Assembly: GCF_002943715.1 (NCBI RefSeq)
Contig: NZ_MQUA01000013.1
Span: forward strand, 293,501-357,500
DNA from: Polaribacter filamentus
GTDB lineage: Bacteria; Bacteroidota; Bacteroidia; Flavobacteriales; Flavobacteriaceae
Direction of reading: 5' to 3'
Length of the DNA stretch: 64,000 nucleotides
Under the pieces are notes generated by a model. That model had not been told where the DNA came from. It did no database searches and was given only the letters and a program-made list of their open reading frames with translations. Within the stretch, counting starts at the first letter, position 1. Each line of letters opens with the position of its first letter. Below are positions 25,926-37,102 of this stretch, in pieces. The position numbers were made by a program, and so were the translations under genes.

Positions 25926-28900
25926 TTACTTCCTGAGTAAAGAGAAATTTCCTTTTTTGCTGATGGTTGGTTTTGCGGTATCCGCAGGAATTAGCGTAAT
26001 ATTATACCAATAATCATCAGAAGAAAGTCTTTTTCCTCCATAAGTTCCGTCCCAACCTTGGCCATCAATTGCTATTTGAGCGACCAGTTTTCCGTATCGG
26101 TTAAATATGTTGATACTGCTATTAGGGTAAAAAGTTTTGTTGGCACCTTTTACAACCCAATAGTCATTGTCTCCATCCGCATTTGGTGTAAAGAATTTTG
26201 GAAACTGAATTACAGAAACTAGTAACGTTGTATCTGGCGAACATCCGTTTTTGTCGTTTACAAGTATTTTATAAATTCCGCCTTCTAAGTTTTCAAAAAG
26301 AGGTTCGTCTTGGAAACCAGCAAAAGGAGTTCTTGTGTTCTCATCCATATTTATAATTGCGAATTGGTAGTCGCCTGGTCCTAAATCGTTACTAAGAATG
26401 TCAATAGAGATTGATAAATTATTTTGACTGCCAATATTGTTAGTTTCATCAACGATGGTTATAAAACTGATGTCTAAAATTGCAATATTAGATTCGTTGA
26501 TAACAATTGTTTCTGTTCTAGAGCATGATGTTCCATTTGTAGTGGTTGCCGTAACCGTATAAGTTCCTTTAACAGTAATATTAATATTGTCCGCAGAAAC
26601 AGTGTTTAAAGTTGTTCCATTTGTATTTTTCCATTCATAAGTATAAACACCTCGCGGATTTTCTACTTTAATATTTAAAGGCATATTATTTAAACATAAA
26701 ATTTGCGGAGTTGTCACGGTAAAATCTGGCAAAAGATTTACGATGACATCAAAAAATGCATCATCATTTACACAGCCTGTTCTTTTGTTTTGAATGCGCA
26801 CAAAAATGGTTTCTGTTGCAAATAAATTTTCATAAGGTGATGAGATTGCAGAATTTCCAGAAGTTGCATTTGCTTTAGATGAATGAAAAGTTACATTAAA
26901 ATCATCAGGATCTTGAGAGGTTCCTAAAATTTCAGCAATTTTCCCGTCTAAATCAATGGTTTGAATTATGCCGTTTGCATCATCAAAATCATCATTATTA
27001 TCACATTCAGAAAGATTAGAAATCGTTTCGAAAGTTGGTTCTGGATTTATAATCACATCAAAATTAGAAATTCCGTTTGCACATTGCGTATCAGCATTAA
27101 AAACGCGAACATAAATAGTTTGTCTGTTTGCTGTTGTGTTACTAAAGGGTGAATTTAAAGGATTTGCACCATTTTGTGCTTCAATTAAATTACGATGATA
27201 AGTAACCTTGTAAATAGTGTTGTCTTGTGTTTCTAAGATTCCGGCAGTCTGACTTTCTAAATCGATAGTTTTAGAAAATCCGTTTCTAGCAGAGCCATCA
27301 GAATTATCATCACAAACTTCTAAATCTTCTACGAAATTTGCAATTGGTGAAGGATGTACAATTAAATTAAAAGCAGTGTGGTCTGTAAAACAGCCTGTTG
27401 TGTTATTTGTAACTCTTACGTAAATGGTTTGTAAGTCACGATTGGTATTTGTGTAAGGAGAGGAAAGAGGAGCATTTCCTGAATTTGCATCAGTGTCAGA
27501 AAGGTGATAAGTAACTGTGAAATCTGAGCTATTTTGATTGCCTAAAATTATGTTATTTTGACTTTCTAAATCGAAACTCTGTACAAATCCGTTTGTGCGA
27601 TCACCATCATTTGCATCATCACAAAATTCTAAATCATCAACTGAATTTGCTACAGGAACCGTATTTGTTTTTAAATATAATTCCCCTGTTCCACTGCAAT
27701 CGTTGTTGTTTTTATTTGTGATTTTAAAATAAATAGTTTGTCTTGTAATGTCAGAGGGATACTCAATATTTCTGTAGTTTGAAATATCTGTTATTTTATT
27801 GATTACAGCAGTTCTGTCTTCTTTGGTTTCATAATAAGATACTTCTAAATCGGGTCTTAAAGCAGGTGGGAAAAACACTAAAATTTCTGATTCAGCGGCA
27901 CTAAAATCAAAATTAGTAATTCCGTCAGTATCATCATTTAAAGGTCCGTTTGTACCATCAGCTTGTAAAAAATCATCGCAAACAGCGTCAAATTCTTTGT
28001 CGTAAGCAACGTCTGAAGCCGCTTCAACCTGTAAGTTAATTTTTGAAATTCGATAACAACCTTCAGTAGAAATAGTTCTAACCCAAGCTTCACCAATTTG
28101 ATTTACAGGATAGCGTAATTTGTCTGTTACTTCAGGTGAACCAACAATGGCATCAGCTTGAGTTGCAAAATAGGTGAATGTTTCGGTTTGATAATTTGCT
28201 GAAATACTAATTTCTGCCTCTGTTAAATTCACTGTTGATATTCTGTCTAAATCATCGTCACATTGTTTTAATTCTACAATGGCTGTGACGATGGGCAAAG
28301 GATTTACAGTTAATGTAATTTCATTTGAAGTTACTGCGCAAGCATTTCCTGTTCTACCTAAAACAATTCGGTATTTATTGTTATTGTAAGTTAAAGGTGT
28401 ATTTGTGATTGTTAAATAATTTGTTGTGCTTCCGTTATAAATCGCATCATTTGAAATGATGTTCCAAGTTGAACCATCAACAGAAACCCACCATTGAAAA
28501 CTATCTGCAGTTGTTTCTATTGTAATGGTGTCTGTAGAATCTTCACAAAAAATTACATCTTCAAAATTTGTAATGAGTATTGGAGCGCTTGTTATATAGT
28601 ATAAATTAGGGTTTGTATAGCCATTTGTAGTGTTTAGTACTTTTCCGTTTGCGTTTACTTGAAAGGGGCTTGCATCAATAATTCCGTCGTTGTTAGCGTC
28701 TGTAAAACCTGCTTCTTTCGTGTCAAAACAAGCATCATTATCTGCGTCTAATTCTAAGAAATTTAAAATATTATCTGCATCTGTATCGGCAATTGTGTAA
28801 TTAAGAATTGCATTATCAGCGGTTGTTTCTAAAGTGTCAACTACACCGTTAATACCTACCGAAGTTGCGTTTGCGCTATCAATAATTCCATCATTATTTG

Positions 28901-31424
28901 CATCCGCTAAATTATGGCCCGCTTCTACTAAATCAAAAATTCCATCATTGTCAGAATCTACATCTAAATAATTTGGAACACCATCTTTATCTGTGTCAAT
29001 ATTTGTTGTAATTCCGTTAAAAATATCATCTAATCCATCCTGATTTGTATCTGTATTTGAAAGTAAAATTTTTGGAGAGGAAGCTTCTGAAATATCCGGA
29101 ATTCCGTCATTATCAGAATCTAAATCAAACATGTTTTCAATTCCGTCTCCATCAGAATCCAAAGAAAAACAAGTTAATTGAATATTTCCGCTAAAGGTTG
29201 AGTTTGTTGTAATTCCTGCAGACTGATGCGTAAAATCAATTTGATTTACTTGATTTGCTAAAAACTCGAAAGTACTTGCAGCTCCTGAAGTATTAGATTT
29301 ATATTGAAACCAGATTTCTGATGCAGAAATATTTGTAATTTCTTCTTCAAATACGCCATCAAAATTTGTATCAATTAAAAGTTGATCATCAGGATCTAAA
29401 AGTGTAATGTTTTTAGAATTTGGACCAATTTTTAGGATAAAAAATTCACCTTCGGAAATTACATGATCAAAAGCTCTGTTCTGCGTAAATTTAAAATTGA
29501 TATTTTGATTGAAATCGAGTTTATAATTTAAGTTAGAAATATCTCCTGCGTTTATGGTTGAAACAAAATTACCAGAATTTTCCCCTGTTAAAGTGTTTGG
29601 AGTTCCGGCAGAATTTGTTTCAGAAAAAGAACTTGAAATAATTGTTGAATTTGTGGTGTTGTCCTGAAAAAGAATACTAGGTGAACTTGTGTTTGAAAGA
29701 TTTAAAGTTGCGTTTCCAAAAGATTCATCACAATTTAAAATCCCATCATTATCAATGTCAATATCTAAATTGTCTATAATTAAATCGCCATCAAAATCAT
29801 CAGGACAAAGACTTACAGGAATTTCTGAGGATTCGAAAGTTGCTCCTGTACAATCTATAATACCAATTAATTTATAACTACCTGGTTCAGAAGCTATTGG
29901 TTTGTAGCTAGAATCAGAACTTCTTTCTTCCCAATCAGAAGTCGTTTCATTATAATAATACCATTTTACGCCTCCGTCAAACAATTCTGTGTTTGCGGCT
30001 TGTAAAGTAACGTTTGGTATACAGTTTCCTAAAGAGGAAACGGTGGTATTAAAATTAATTTCTGGGGCAGAAGGAAATCCGGAATAAAAACTACCAGAAG
30101 TTGCAGCGCCATTTTGATTAAAATAAGCACAATATAATTCTTCACTGCTTTCTACGCTTATATCTCCTTTTAGCCCGGTAACTTTATACGTTACATAATT
30201 TGGATTTCCGTTAACAAGACTTGGTCCGGTTGAAATAAAAGAAGAAGTTGGTAGCCCGTTGATTGTTACCGTAGCTCCGGTATTTGTCACAATTGTTACT
30301 CCGCCGTCAAATGTATCACTACCAATTTGGTCTATTGATGCGATATTATTCACATTTCCTTTGCTTTCACAGTTTAAAGGAGGTACAAAAAATAATCCTT
30401 GGTTAGCAGCGTTATCCCCAAAACCAACACCTTGATACGCAAAGGCTGGTTTAGAGGTTTCTACATACATGTTACCATTTGCATTGTAAAATCCTCCTTC
30501 TATTACATGGAATTTTCCTTTGTTTATAGTTATAACAGCGGTACCACCAACTTTTATTTCGGTATTATCTTCATGAGCGATAATAAGTACATTTTCCCAT
30601 CCATCTTCTCCTTCACCTCGAACAAATATATATTCAGTTCCTATTTTTTTTGAGTCAACAATTTGATCTATTCCAAAATCTCTATTGTTGCTGCCTTCAA
30701 AAAAACTACCGGTTGCAGAACCAGAGTTTACAACTATAGGTTTTTCGGAGTGTACTAAAGTACCTATTAAATCATCTGGATTTCCTCCTGCATCAAAAGA
30801 AACAGAAACAATAAAACTTTCTCCTTTGTTTAAAATTCTTGAAAAAGGGATTGATCCAGAATAATTATTAATTCTTATTCCCGGAGTAAAATCATCAAAA
30901 GTAATATTTGTGTCGTCTTCTGTAGCCATTACAGATATAAAATTTAAAAATCCCTCTTTTGGTGAAGAGCTCCAAAATCCTCCCATTCTAAAATCGGTTC
31001 CTAGAGCAGAATTTCCCTTACTTACGATTGCCGCAGCTTGGAATCTGTTTGAGGATACCATTCTAATGGAAACATATACAAGATCATCAGCTTCAATAAT
31101 ATAACCTTTGGATGTCATAATTGTTGCGGTTTGACTTGATTCTTGAAATAATTGGTTTCCGACATCATAGGAGTTAGTTATAAAGGGGTTGGAGTTTGAA
31201 ACCGTTCCTTTTATTTCTTCTGATAAAGGCCTTCCAATTGGCGTTATTTTAAAAGCAACATTTTTATTTTTAGGAGTAGAAATATAGATATATTGATTTT
31301 CTATAGGATCATCACTCGTAATTGGTGGTAAATAATGTTTTTTGCTTAACTGAGCATTTATATCTTGAAAAGTAAGTATACTAATTAAGAATAGTAGAAA
31401 ATAATATAAAGTATTTTTTAACAT
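25926..31424 (-). CDS. Giant T9SS type B adhesin with IgGFc-binding-like head
   Basis: Predicted cell-surface adhesin of 1,832 residues. After a signal peptide (ending QDINAQ) the first ~430 residues match the IgGFc-binding protein N-terminal type (NQLFQESSQTATIMTSKGYI, AAAIVSKGNSALGTDFRMGG). An Ig-like region follows, then calcium-binding thrombospondin-type-3-like repeats around 540-570 and 735-840 (DFDGDLIIDNLDIDIDNDGI, LDSDGDGIENMFDLDSDNDG), an Ig-like CHU domain (about 960-1045), and from about residue 1053 the 779-residue tail shared with the downstream gene, ending in the gliding-motility C-terminal sorting domain. The head differs completely from that of the neighbour. Upstream is a 344-base intergenic region; the downstream gene follows after 45 bases. 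Expected on the outer surface by T9SS export. Confidence 0.9.
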   Translation of the reverse strand: MLKNTLYYFLLFLISILTFQDINAQLSKKHYLPPITSDDPIENQYIYISTPKNKNVAFKITPIGRPLSEEIKGTVSNSNPFITNSYDVGNQLFQESSQTATIMTSKGYIIEADDLVYVSIRMVSSNRFQAAAIVSKGNSALGTDFRMGGFWSSSPKEGFLNFISVMATEDDTNITFDDFTPGIRINNYSGSIPFSRILNKGESFIVSVSFDAGGNPDDLIGTLVHSEKPIVVNSGSATGSFFEGSNNRDFGIDQIVDSKKIGTEYIFVRGEGEDGWENVLIIAHEDNTEIKVGGTAVITINKGKFHVIEGGFYNANGNMYVETSKPAFAYQGVGFGDNAANQGLFFVPPLNCESKGNVNNIASIDQIGSDTFDGGVTIVTNTGATVTINGLPTSSFISTGPSLVNGNPNYVTYKVTGLKGDISVESSEELYCAYFNQNGAATSGSFYSGFPSAPEINFNTTVSSLGNCIPNVTLQAANTELFDGGVKWYYYNETTSDWEERSSDSSYKPIASEPGSYKLIGIIDCTGATFESSEIPVSLCPDDFDGDLIIDNLDIDIDNDGILNCDESFGNATLNLSNTSSPSILFQDNTTNSTIISSSFSETNSAGTPNTLTGENSGNFVSTINAGDISNLNYKLDFNQNINFKFTQNRAFDHVISEGEFFILKIGPNSKNITLLDPDDQLLIDTNFDGVFEEEITNISASEIWFQYKSNTSGAASTFEFLANQVNQIDFTHQSAGITTNSTFSGNIQLTCFSLDSDGDGIENMFDLDSDNDGIPDISEASSPKILLSNTDTNQDGLDDIFNGITTNIDTDKDGVPNYLDVDSDNDGIFDLVEAGHNLADANNDGIIDSANATSVGINGVVDTLETTADNAILNYTIADTDADNILNFLELDADNDACFDTKEAGFTDANNDGIIDASPFQVNANGKVLNTTNGYTNPNLYYITSAPILITNFEDVIFCEDSTDTITIETTADSFQWWVSVDGSTWNIISNDAIYNGSTTNYLTITNTPLTYNNNKYRIVLGRTGNACAVTSNEITLTVNPLPIVTAIVELKQCDDDLDRISTVNLTEAEISISANYQTETFTYFATQADAIVGSPEVTDKLRYPVNQIGEAWVRTISTEGCYRISKINLQVEAASDVAYDKEFDAVCDDFLQADGTNGPLNDDTDGITNFDFSAAESEILVFFPPALRPDLEVSYYETKEDRTAVINKITDISNYRNIEYPSDITRQTIYFKITNKNNNDCSGTGELYLKTNTVPVANSVDDLEFCDDANDGDRTNGFVQSFDLESQNNIILGNQNSSDFTVTYHLSDTDANSGNAPLSSPYTNTNRDLQTIYVRVTNNTTGCFTDHTAFNLIVHPSPIANFVEDLEVCDDNSDGSARNGFSKTIDLESQTAGILETQDNTIYKVTYHRNLIEAQNGANPLNSPFSNTTANRQTIYVRVFNADTQCANGISNFDVIINPEPTFETISNLSECDNNDDFDDANGIIQTIDLDGKIAEILGTSQDPDDFNVTFHSSKANATSGNSAISSPYENLFATETIFVRIQNKRTGCVNDDAFFDVIVNLLPDFTVTTPQILCLNNMPLNIKVENPRGVYTYEWKNTNGTTLNTVSADNINITVKGTYTVTATTTNGTSCSRTETIVINESNIAILDISFITIVDETNNIGSQNNLSISIDILSNDLGPGDYQFAIINMDENTRTPFAGFQDEPLFENLEGGIYKILVNDKNGCSPDTTLLVSVIQFPKFFTPNADGDNDYWVVKGANKTFYPNSSINIFNRYGKLVAQIAIDGQGWDGTYGGKRLSSDDYWYNITLIPADTAKPTISKKGNFSLLRK
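25938..28266 (-). repeat. Shared adhesin tail, copy B (2,329 bases)
   Basis: Second copy of the repeat at 20637-22965. At 28267 the two genes stop matching abruptly, right after the codons for the CDDD motif that begins a stalk repeat, and their heads are unrelated from there. Confidence 0.85.
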
Positions 31425-31768
31425 AAAATGTGTTGTAAAAGGATAAATATAATGTGTAAAAATAACCAGAAAATAATTATTAAATCAAATAATAAAACAT
31501 TTACTCGGAATATCTGTAGCAGAAATGATTTAATACCTACAAATAAGTATAGGAATATTTCTTTTAATTAAAAAAAATCAGCAAATATTAGCTTCTATTA
31601 AGTTGCTTTCTTAAATATCTCCTTGGATTTATTTTCCTTGGTAAATAAATTTTATTTTTGTAACTTTGTTTGAATTTTAAATTATTCATTAGGATGGGCT
31701 TTGGTTTCAATTTTTGCCGTAATCCTACGAATTACGTCATATATAACTTATAACAAACTAAATTAATT
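31425..31768. other. Intergenic region between adhesin and redox genes
   Basis: 344 bases, no ORF. It holds the plus-strand promoter at 31638-31668 and an inverted repeat CGTAAT/ATTACG at 31718-31736 in the leader of the FMN reductase gene, a possible operator. No clear minus-strand promoter for the adhesin was picked out. Confidence 0.5.
31638..31668 (+). promoter_or_regulatory. Promoter of the FMN reductase gene cluster
   Basis: TTG at 31638-31640, a 20-base spacer and TAACTTTG at 31661-31668, a full match to TAnnTTTG. It predicts a leader of about 95 bases. Confidence 0.65.
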
Positions 31769-32302
31769 ATGAAAAAAGTACTAGCATTTTCAGGAAGTAC
31801 AAGCTCAACATCCATCAATAAAAAATTAGCAACCTTTGCTGCAAAAAATTTAAAAAATAATTCTTTTGATGTAATTGATTTAAGAGATTTTAATGTCCCA
31901 ATATATAGTTTTGACGAAGAAAAAAACGGATTTCCAGAAGATGTAAAAAAGTTTACTTCTTTGTTAGATAACTATGACGGCTTTATACTTTCGTTAGCAG
32001 AACACAATGGTTCTTATGCCGCAGCTTTTAAAAACATATATGATTGGACTTCAAGAATTCACTTGAATGTTTTTAGAGACAAGCCACTTTTATTAATGGC
32101 TACTTCACCAGGAAAAATGGGAGGTCAATTTGTATTGGCGGCTGGCGAGCAAAAGTTTTCTAGAATGGGGGCAAAAGAGTTAATTACTTTTTCATTACCC
32201 AGTTTTAACGATAACTTTATAGCCGATAAGATTGTAAATAAAGAATTATTAGCTTCATTAAAAGACAATATACATAAATTTGAGAATTTTTTAAATCAAT
32301 AG
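31769..32302 (+). CDS. NADPH-dependent FMN reductase family protein
   Basis: Flavodoxin-like oxidoreductase, 177 residues, NADPH-dependent FMN reductase / azoreductase family. The sequence has the phosphate-binding LAFSGSTSSTSINKKLA loop near residues 4-20, the DLRDFNVPIYSFDEE region, and SLAEHNGSYAAAFKNIYDW around 75-93, which is the family signature for FMN contact. The C-terminal LMATSPGKMGGQF completes the fold. It probably acts on quinones, flavin or other electrophiles. It is the first gene in a run of redox genes and is two bases before the glutaredoxin-like gene, so they form an operon under the promoter at 31638-31668. Confidence 0.9.
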   Translation: MKKVLAFSGSTSSTSINKKLATFAAKNLKNNSFDVIDLRDFNVPIYSFDEEKNGFPEDVKKFTSLLDNYDGFILSLAEHNGSYAAAFKNIYDWTSRIHLNVFRDKPLLLMATSPGKMGGQFVLAAGEQKFSRMGAKELITFSLPSFNDNFIADKIVNKELLASLKDNIHKFENFLNQ

Positions 32303-32304
32303 AA

Positions 32305-32577
32305 ATGAAAATAGTTTTGTACGGTAAACAAGGTCATGCTTATACGGTTGCCTTTAAAAATTTTCTAAATTCTACGGATGTGCCCTATATTTATAAAGAC
32401 GTTTCCAAAGATTCAGAAGCAAGAGAACATAGCAAAGAGTTGTATGATGGTGTTGTTAAATTCCCAACTTTATTTGTGGATGATAAAATTTATTTAACTC
32501 CTACAACGGATGAATTTAATAAAATAATGCAAGATTTAAGATTAAGGGCATGGATTTTTGATTTTAGAGACAAGTGA
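32305..32577 (+). CDS. Glutaredoxin-like protein lacking the CxxC motif
   Basis: Thioredoxin-fold protein of 90 residues resembling glutaredoxin. The beta-alpha-beta start MKIVLYGKQGHAYTVAFKNF occupies the place where glutaredoxins carry CPYC, but here it reads GKQGHAYT, with no cysteine anywhere in the protein. The cis-proline segment VKFPTLFVDDKIYLTP is kept. It therefore cannot act as a normal dithiol glutaredoxin; it may bind glutathione or a partner. It overlaps the transcript of the FMN reductase (two-base gap) and precedes the MarR gene by 135 bases. Confidence 0.8.
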   Translation: MKIVLYGKQGHAYTVAFKNFLNSTDVPYIYKDVSKDSEAREHSKELYDGVVKFPTLFVDDKIYLTPTTDEFNKIMQDLRLRAWIFDFRDK

Positions 32578-32642
32578 CAATAGACAAGAAAAACAAGAAA
32601 CAAATTGAGTAAAACATTGTTTTTACCAAACCAAATTTTTAG

Positions 32643-32708
32643 AGTACTGATTACTAAATAATGCTGCGCATCCAGTACTAAGTATTGATTACTCTGTACT
32701 AAACACTA
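32643..32708. repeat. Short tandem AGTACT-type repeats before marR
   Basis: AGTACT/GTACT units recur with linked GATTACT words: at about 32642, 32672 and 32696. Such degenerate strings are common in flavobacterial intergenic DNA. It lies directly upstream of marR and might be an operator or a simple expansion. Confidence 0.4.
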
Positions 32709-32712
32709 AAAC

Positions 32713-33150
32713 ATGGGAGATATATCTAAAGACATAAAATCGAAATTTACTAGCAACAAAGTAAAAGCACTAATCAATATAAAGTATACTTCAAATTGGT
32801 TGAGTAGTAGAGAAAATGAGTTTTTTAAACCTTACGGAATTTCGCCTCAACAATATAATATTTTAAGGATTTTACGCGGTTCAAAAGATCAAATTAAGGT
32901 GCAAATTGTAAAAGATAGAATGATTGAAAGAGCACCAAATGCAACTCGCTTAATGGATAAATTATGTGATAAAAATCTAATTGAAAGAGAACGTTGCGAA
33001 CATGATAGAAGAGTAGTATATGTTAAAATTTCGGAGGTAGGTTTAGATTTATTATCAATGATTGACAATATAAAAAACGTATCTTTTTTAGACAATTTAT
33101 CAGAGGAAGAAGCAGCTATTCTAAGTAATCTATTGGATAAAATTAGATAA
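32713..33150 (+). CDS. MarR family transcriptional regulator
   Basis: Winged-helix regulator of 145 residues, normal length for MarR. Visible parts: the N-terminal dimer helix (KVKALINIKYTSNWLSSREN), the FFKPYGISPQQYNILRILRG helix, the recognition region MIERAPNATRLMDKLCDKN, and the wing ERERCEHDRRVVYVKISEVG with the family's conserved DRR. MarR proteins usually repress neighbouring genes until an oxidant or phenolic ligand binds; here the neighbours are FMN reductase, glutaredoxin-like protein and pirins. A palindromic site lies 50 bases downstream before the pirin gene. No cysteine-based sensor is obvious beyond Cys in the recognition helix (DKLCDK). Confidence 0.92.
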   Translation: MGDISKDIKSKFTSNKVKALINIKYTSNWLSSRENEFFKPYGISPQQYNILRILRGSKDQIKVQIVKDRMIERAPNATRLMDKLCDKNLIERERCEHDRRVVYVKISEVGLDLLSMIDNIKNVSFLDNLSEEEAAILSNLLDKIR

Positions 33151-33199
33151 AAAATTTCGGAAAACATTTTCCTCAACTTATAATTTTAGGAAAATAATT

Positions 33200-33215
33200 A
33201 ACTGAAATATCAGTT
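33200..33215. promoter_or_regulatory. Inverted repeat between marR and pirin, candidate MarR operator
   Basis: AACTGA and TCAGTT arms separated by four bases (AATA). It lies 57 bases upstream of the pirin start. The size suits a MarR dimer site; binding is inference. Confidence 0.45.
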
Positions 33216-33271
33216 CGAGTTATTTCGATTTTTGAGCGGAATTACATTCGTAACAACTAGCAATAAAAATT

Positions 33272-34141
33272 ATGAAAAAACTAAAATCAATACAACATAA
33301 AGTTCCAAGTCCATTGGTAAATATGGGACCAATAAAATTGCGTCAACCTTTGCCAGCAGACGGAATTGAAAATGTAGATCCGTTTTTGCTATTGCATCAT
33401 TATGGACCTTATGCAATAAGTGAATTTTCTAATCCTTTTGACTTAGGTCCGCATCCTCACAGAGGTTTTGAGCCCATAACATTATTGTTCAAAGGCGAAC
33501 AATTACATAGAGATTCTTTGGGAAATGAAATGGTGGTAAAAGCTGGCGGCGTTCAATGGACAACGGCTGGGCGTGGAATAATTCACGCAGAAGCACCAAC
33601 CAAGCAGTTTGTGAAAAAAGGTGGCGATTTAGAAGGAATCCAGTTGTGGTTAAATTTGCCTGCAAAAGATAAAATGATGACGCCTAATTATCAGCATTTA
33701 GAAGAAAATCAAATTCCGAAACTCTTTTCTGAGGATAAAAAAGTGCAATTAAATATTATCGCAGGAAATCAATTAGAACAATCTGGATTGATTAAAACCC
33801 AAACAGAAGTGAATGTTTTTACGGCAAATGCTGATGAAAACGGAAAGTTAGAAATTGAAATCCCAGAAAATCATCAATCTTTAATCTACTTATTAGACGG
33901 TGAAATTTTGATAAATAATTCGGGTGTTTTAAAGAAGGGAGAAAATCAAATGATAACTTTTCATCAAGACGGAACTATCATCCAATTTGAAGCAAAAAAA
34001 CAAAGTACTATTTTAATTTTATCAGGAGAGCCGATTAAAGAAAAAATTACACAATATGGACCTTATGTAATGAATACGCAAACTGAAATTTTAGAAGCAA
34101 TGCGCGATTTTCAGCAAGGAAAAATGGGTTATTTATATTAA
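33272..34141 (+). CDS. Pirin family protein
   Basis: Bicupin of the pirin family, 289 residues. Pirins are iron-binding cupins; some have quercetinase activity, others modulate regulators. The first cupin shows the metal ligands in LGPHPHRGFEPITLLFKGE (His pair), with a third His and a Glu in TTAGRGIIHAEAP. The second cupin (about 180-270) has the usual degenerate form. RQPLPADGIENVDPFLLLHH at the N-terminus is typical. It follows marR in the same orientation and precedes a second pirin-like gene by about 115 bases, with a dispersed repeat between. Substrate is unknown. Confidence 0.92.
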   Translation: MKKLKSIQHKVPSPLVNMGPIKLRQPLPADGIENVDPFLLLHHYGPYAISEFSNPFDLGPHPHRGFEPITLLFKGEQLHRDSLGNEMVVKAGGVQWTTAGRGIIHAEAPTKQFVKKGGDLEGIQLWLNLPAKDKMMTPNYQHLEENQIPKLFSEDKKVQLNIIAGNQLEQSGLIKTQTEVNVFTANADENGKLEIEIPENHQSLIYLLDGEILINNSGVLKKGENQMITFHQDGTIIQFEAKKQSTILILSGEPIKEKITQYGPYVMNTQTEILEAMRDFQQGKMGYLY

Positions 34142-34146
34142 TATTT

Positions 34147-34193
34147 GGGCATTCCCCAAAAAGGGTCGTGCTTTCGGCAGTCGCTATTTTCTG
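34147..34193. repeat. Dispersed non-coding repeat remnant
   Basis: Contains the word cccaaaaagggtcgtgcttt, resembling sequence at 63752-63795 and, more weakly, 59281-59330. It fits a recurrent flavobacterial intergenic repeat in different stages of decay. Confidence 0.4.
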
Positions 34194-34255
34194 AAAAAGA
34201 AAATGAGCTTCAATAAATGCCTCAATCTCTAATGCAAAAAAAAAAGGAAATAAAA

Positions 34256-34963
34256 ATGAACAAAATACTTCATAAATGGACTACCAGAGGATTTGCAGAT
34301 CATGGTTGGTTAAAATCGTATCATACATTTAGTTTTGCAAATTATCAAAATTTAGAAAGAATGAATTTTGGAATGTTACGTGTTTTAAATGATGATATTG
34401 TGCAACCAAATATGGGTTTTGGCACACATCCGCATAGAAATATGGAAATCATTTCTATTCCTATTTCAGGAGCGTTATCACACAAAGATAATATGAATAA
34501 TCAACGTGCTATTGAAGTTGGGGAAGTGCAGGTTATGAGCGCAGGAACTGGTTTAACGCACTCAGAATTTAATCATAGTAAAACAGACGCCGTAAACTTT
34601 TTACAACTTTGGATTCTTCCGGAAACAGAAAATGTAACACCGTATTACAATCAAAAGATGTTTGAGGAATCTGGCCGAAAAAATAATTTTCAAGTTTTAG
34701 TTTCACCAGTAGATAAATTAGTAGAAGGTTCTTTGCCAATACATCAGCAAGGTTATATTTTGATGATTGATTTAGACCCAGAATTTGAAATAGAATATCA
34801 TTTAAAAAACGGAGCCTACTTTTTCTTAATCGATGGAGAAGTGTCGATTGCTGATGAGACACTTAAAGAAAGAGATGCAATAGGTATTACAGAATCCGAA
34901 AAAGTAGTTATAAAAGCGAACAAAAAAAGTAAATTATTGATTATAGATGTTCCTCTGAATTAG
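34256..34963 (+). CDS. Pirin-like bicupin (YhhW type)
   Basis: Pirin-like bicupin of 235 residues, closest in layout to E. coli YhhW. It opens with ILHKWTTRGFADHGWLKSYH, a diagnostic start, then DDIVQPNMGFGTHPHRNMEI with the metal-binding His residues, SAGTGLTHSEFNHS and LQLWILPE. The second cupin follows. An in-frame ATG at 34217 gives a lysine-rich 13-residue extension without similarity to the family; the ATG at 34256 with an AGGAAA stretch upstream is the likely start. A terminator at 34984-35012 ends this transcript. It probably co-works with the preceding pirin in a MarR-linked redox cluster. Confidence 0.9.
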   Translation: MNKILHKWTTRGFADHGWLKSYHTFSFANYQNLERMNFGMLRVLNDDIVQPNMGFGTHPHRNMEIISIPISGALSHKDNMNNQRAIEVGEVQVMSAGTGLTHSEFNHSKTDAVNFLQLWILPETENVTPYYNQKMFEESGRKNNFQVLVSPVDKLVEGSLPIHQQGYILMIDLDPEFEIEYHLKNGAYFFLIDGEVSIADETLKERDAIGITESEKVVIKANKKSKLLIIDVPLN

Positions 34964-34983
34964 AATAAAACAATATTTTTATA

Positions 34984-35012
34984 AACCAAAGAATCAATTT
35001 CTTTGGTTTTTT
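34984..35012 (+). terminator. Terminator after pirin-like gene
   Basis: A ten-base stem (AACCAAAGAA with TTCTTTGGTT) across a short loop, followed by a run of Ts. It closes the redox cluster before the FadH-like gene. Confidence 0.85.
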
Positions 35013-35014
35013 AA

Positions 35015-37102
<2,088 letters not shown>

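Noticed and set aside
21660..27152. Identical plus-strand frames at 21660-21851 and 26961-27152
   Set aside because: They are the antisense of the shared adhesin tail, identical only because the tail is repeated.
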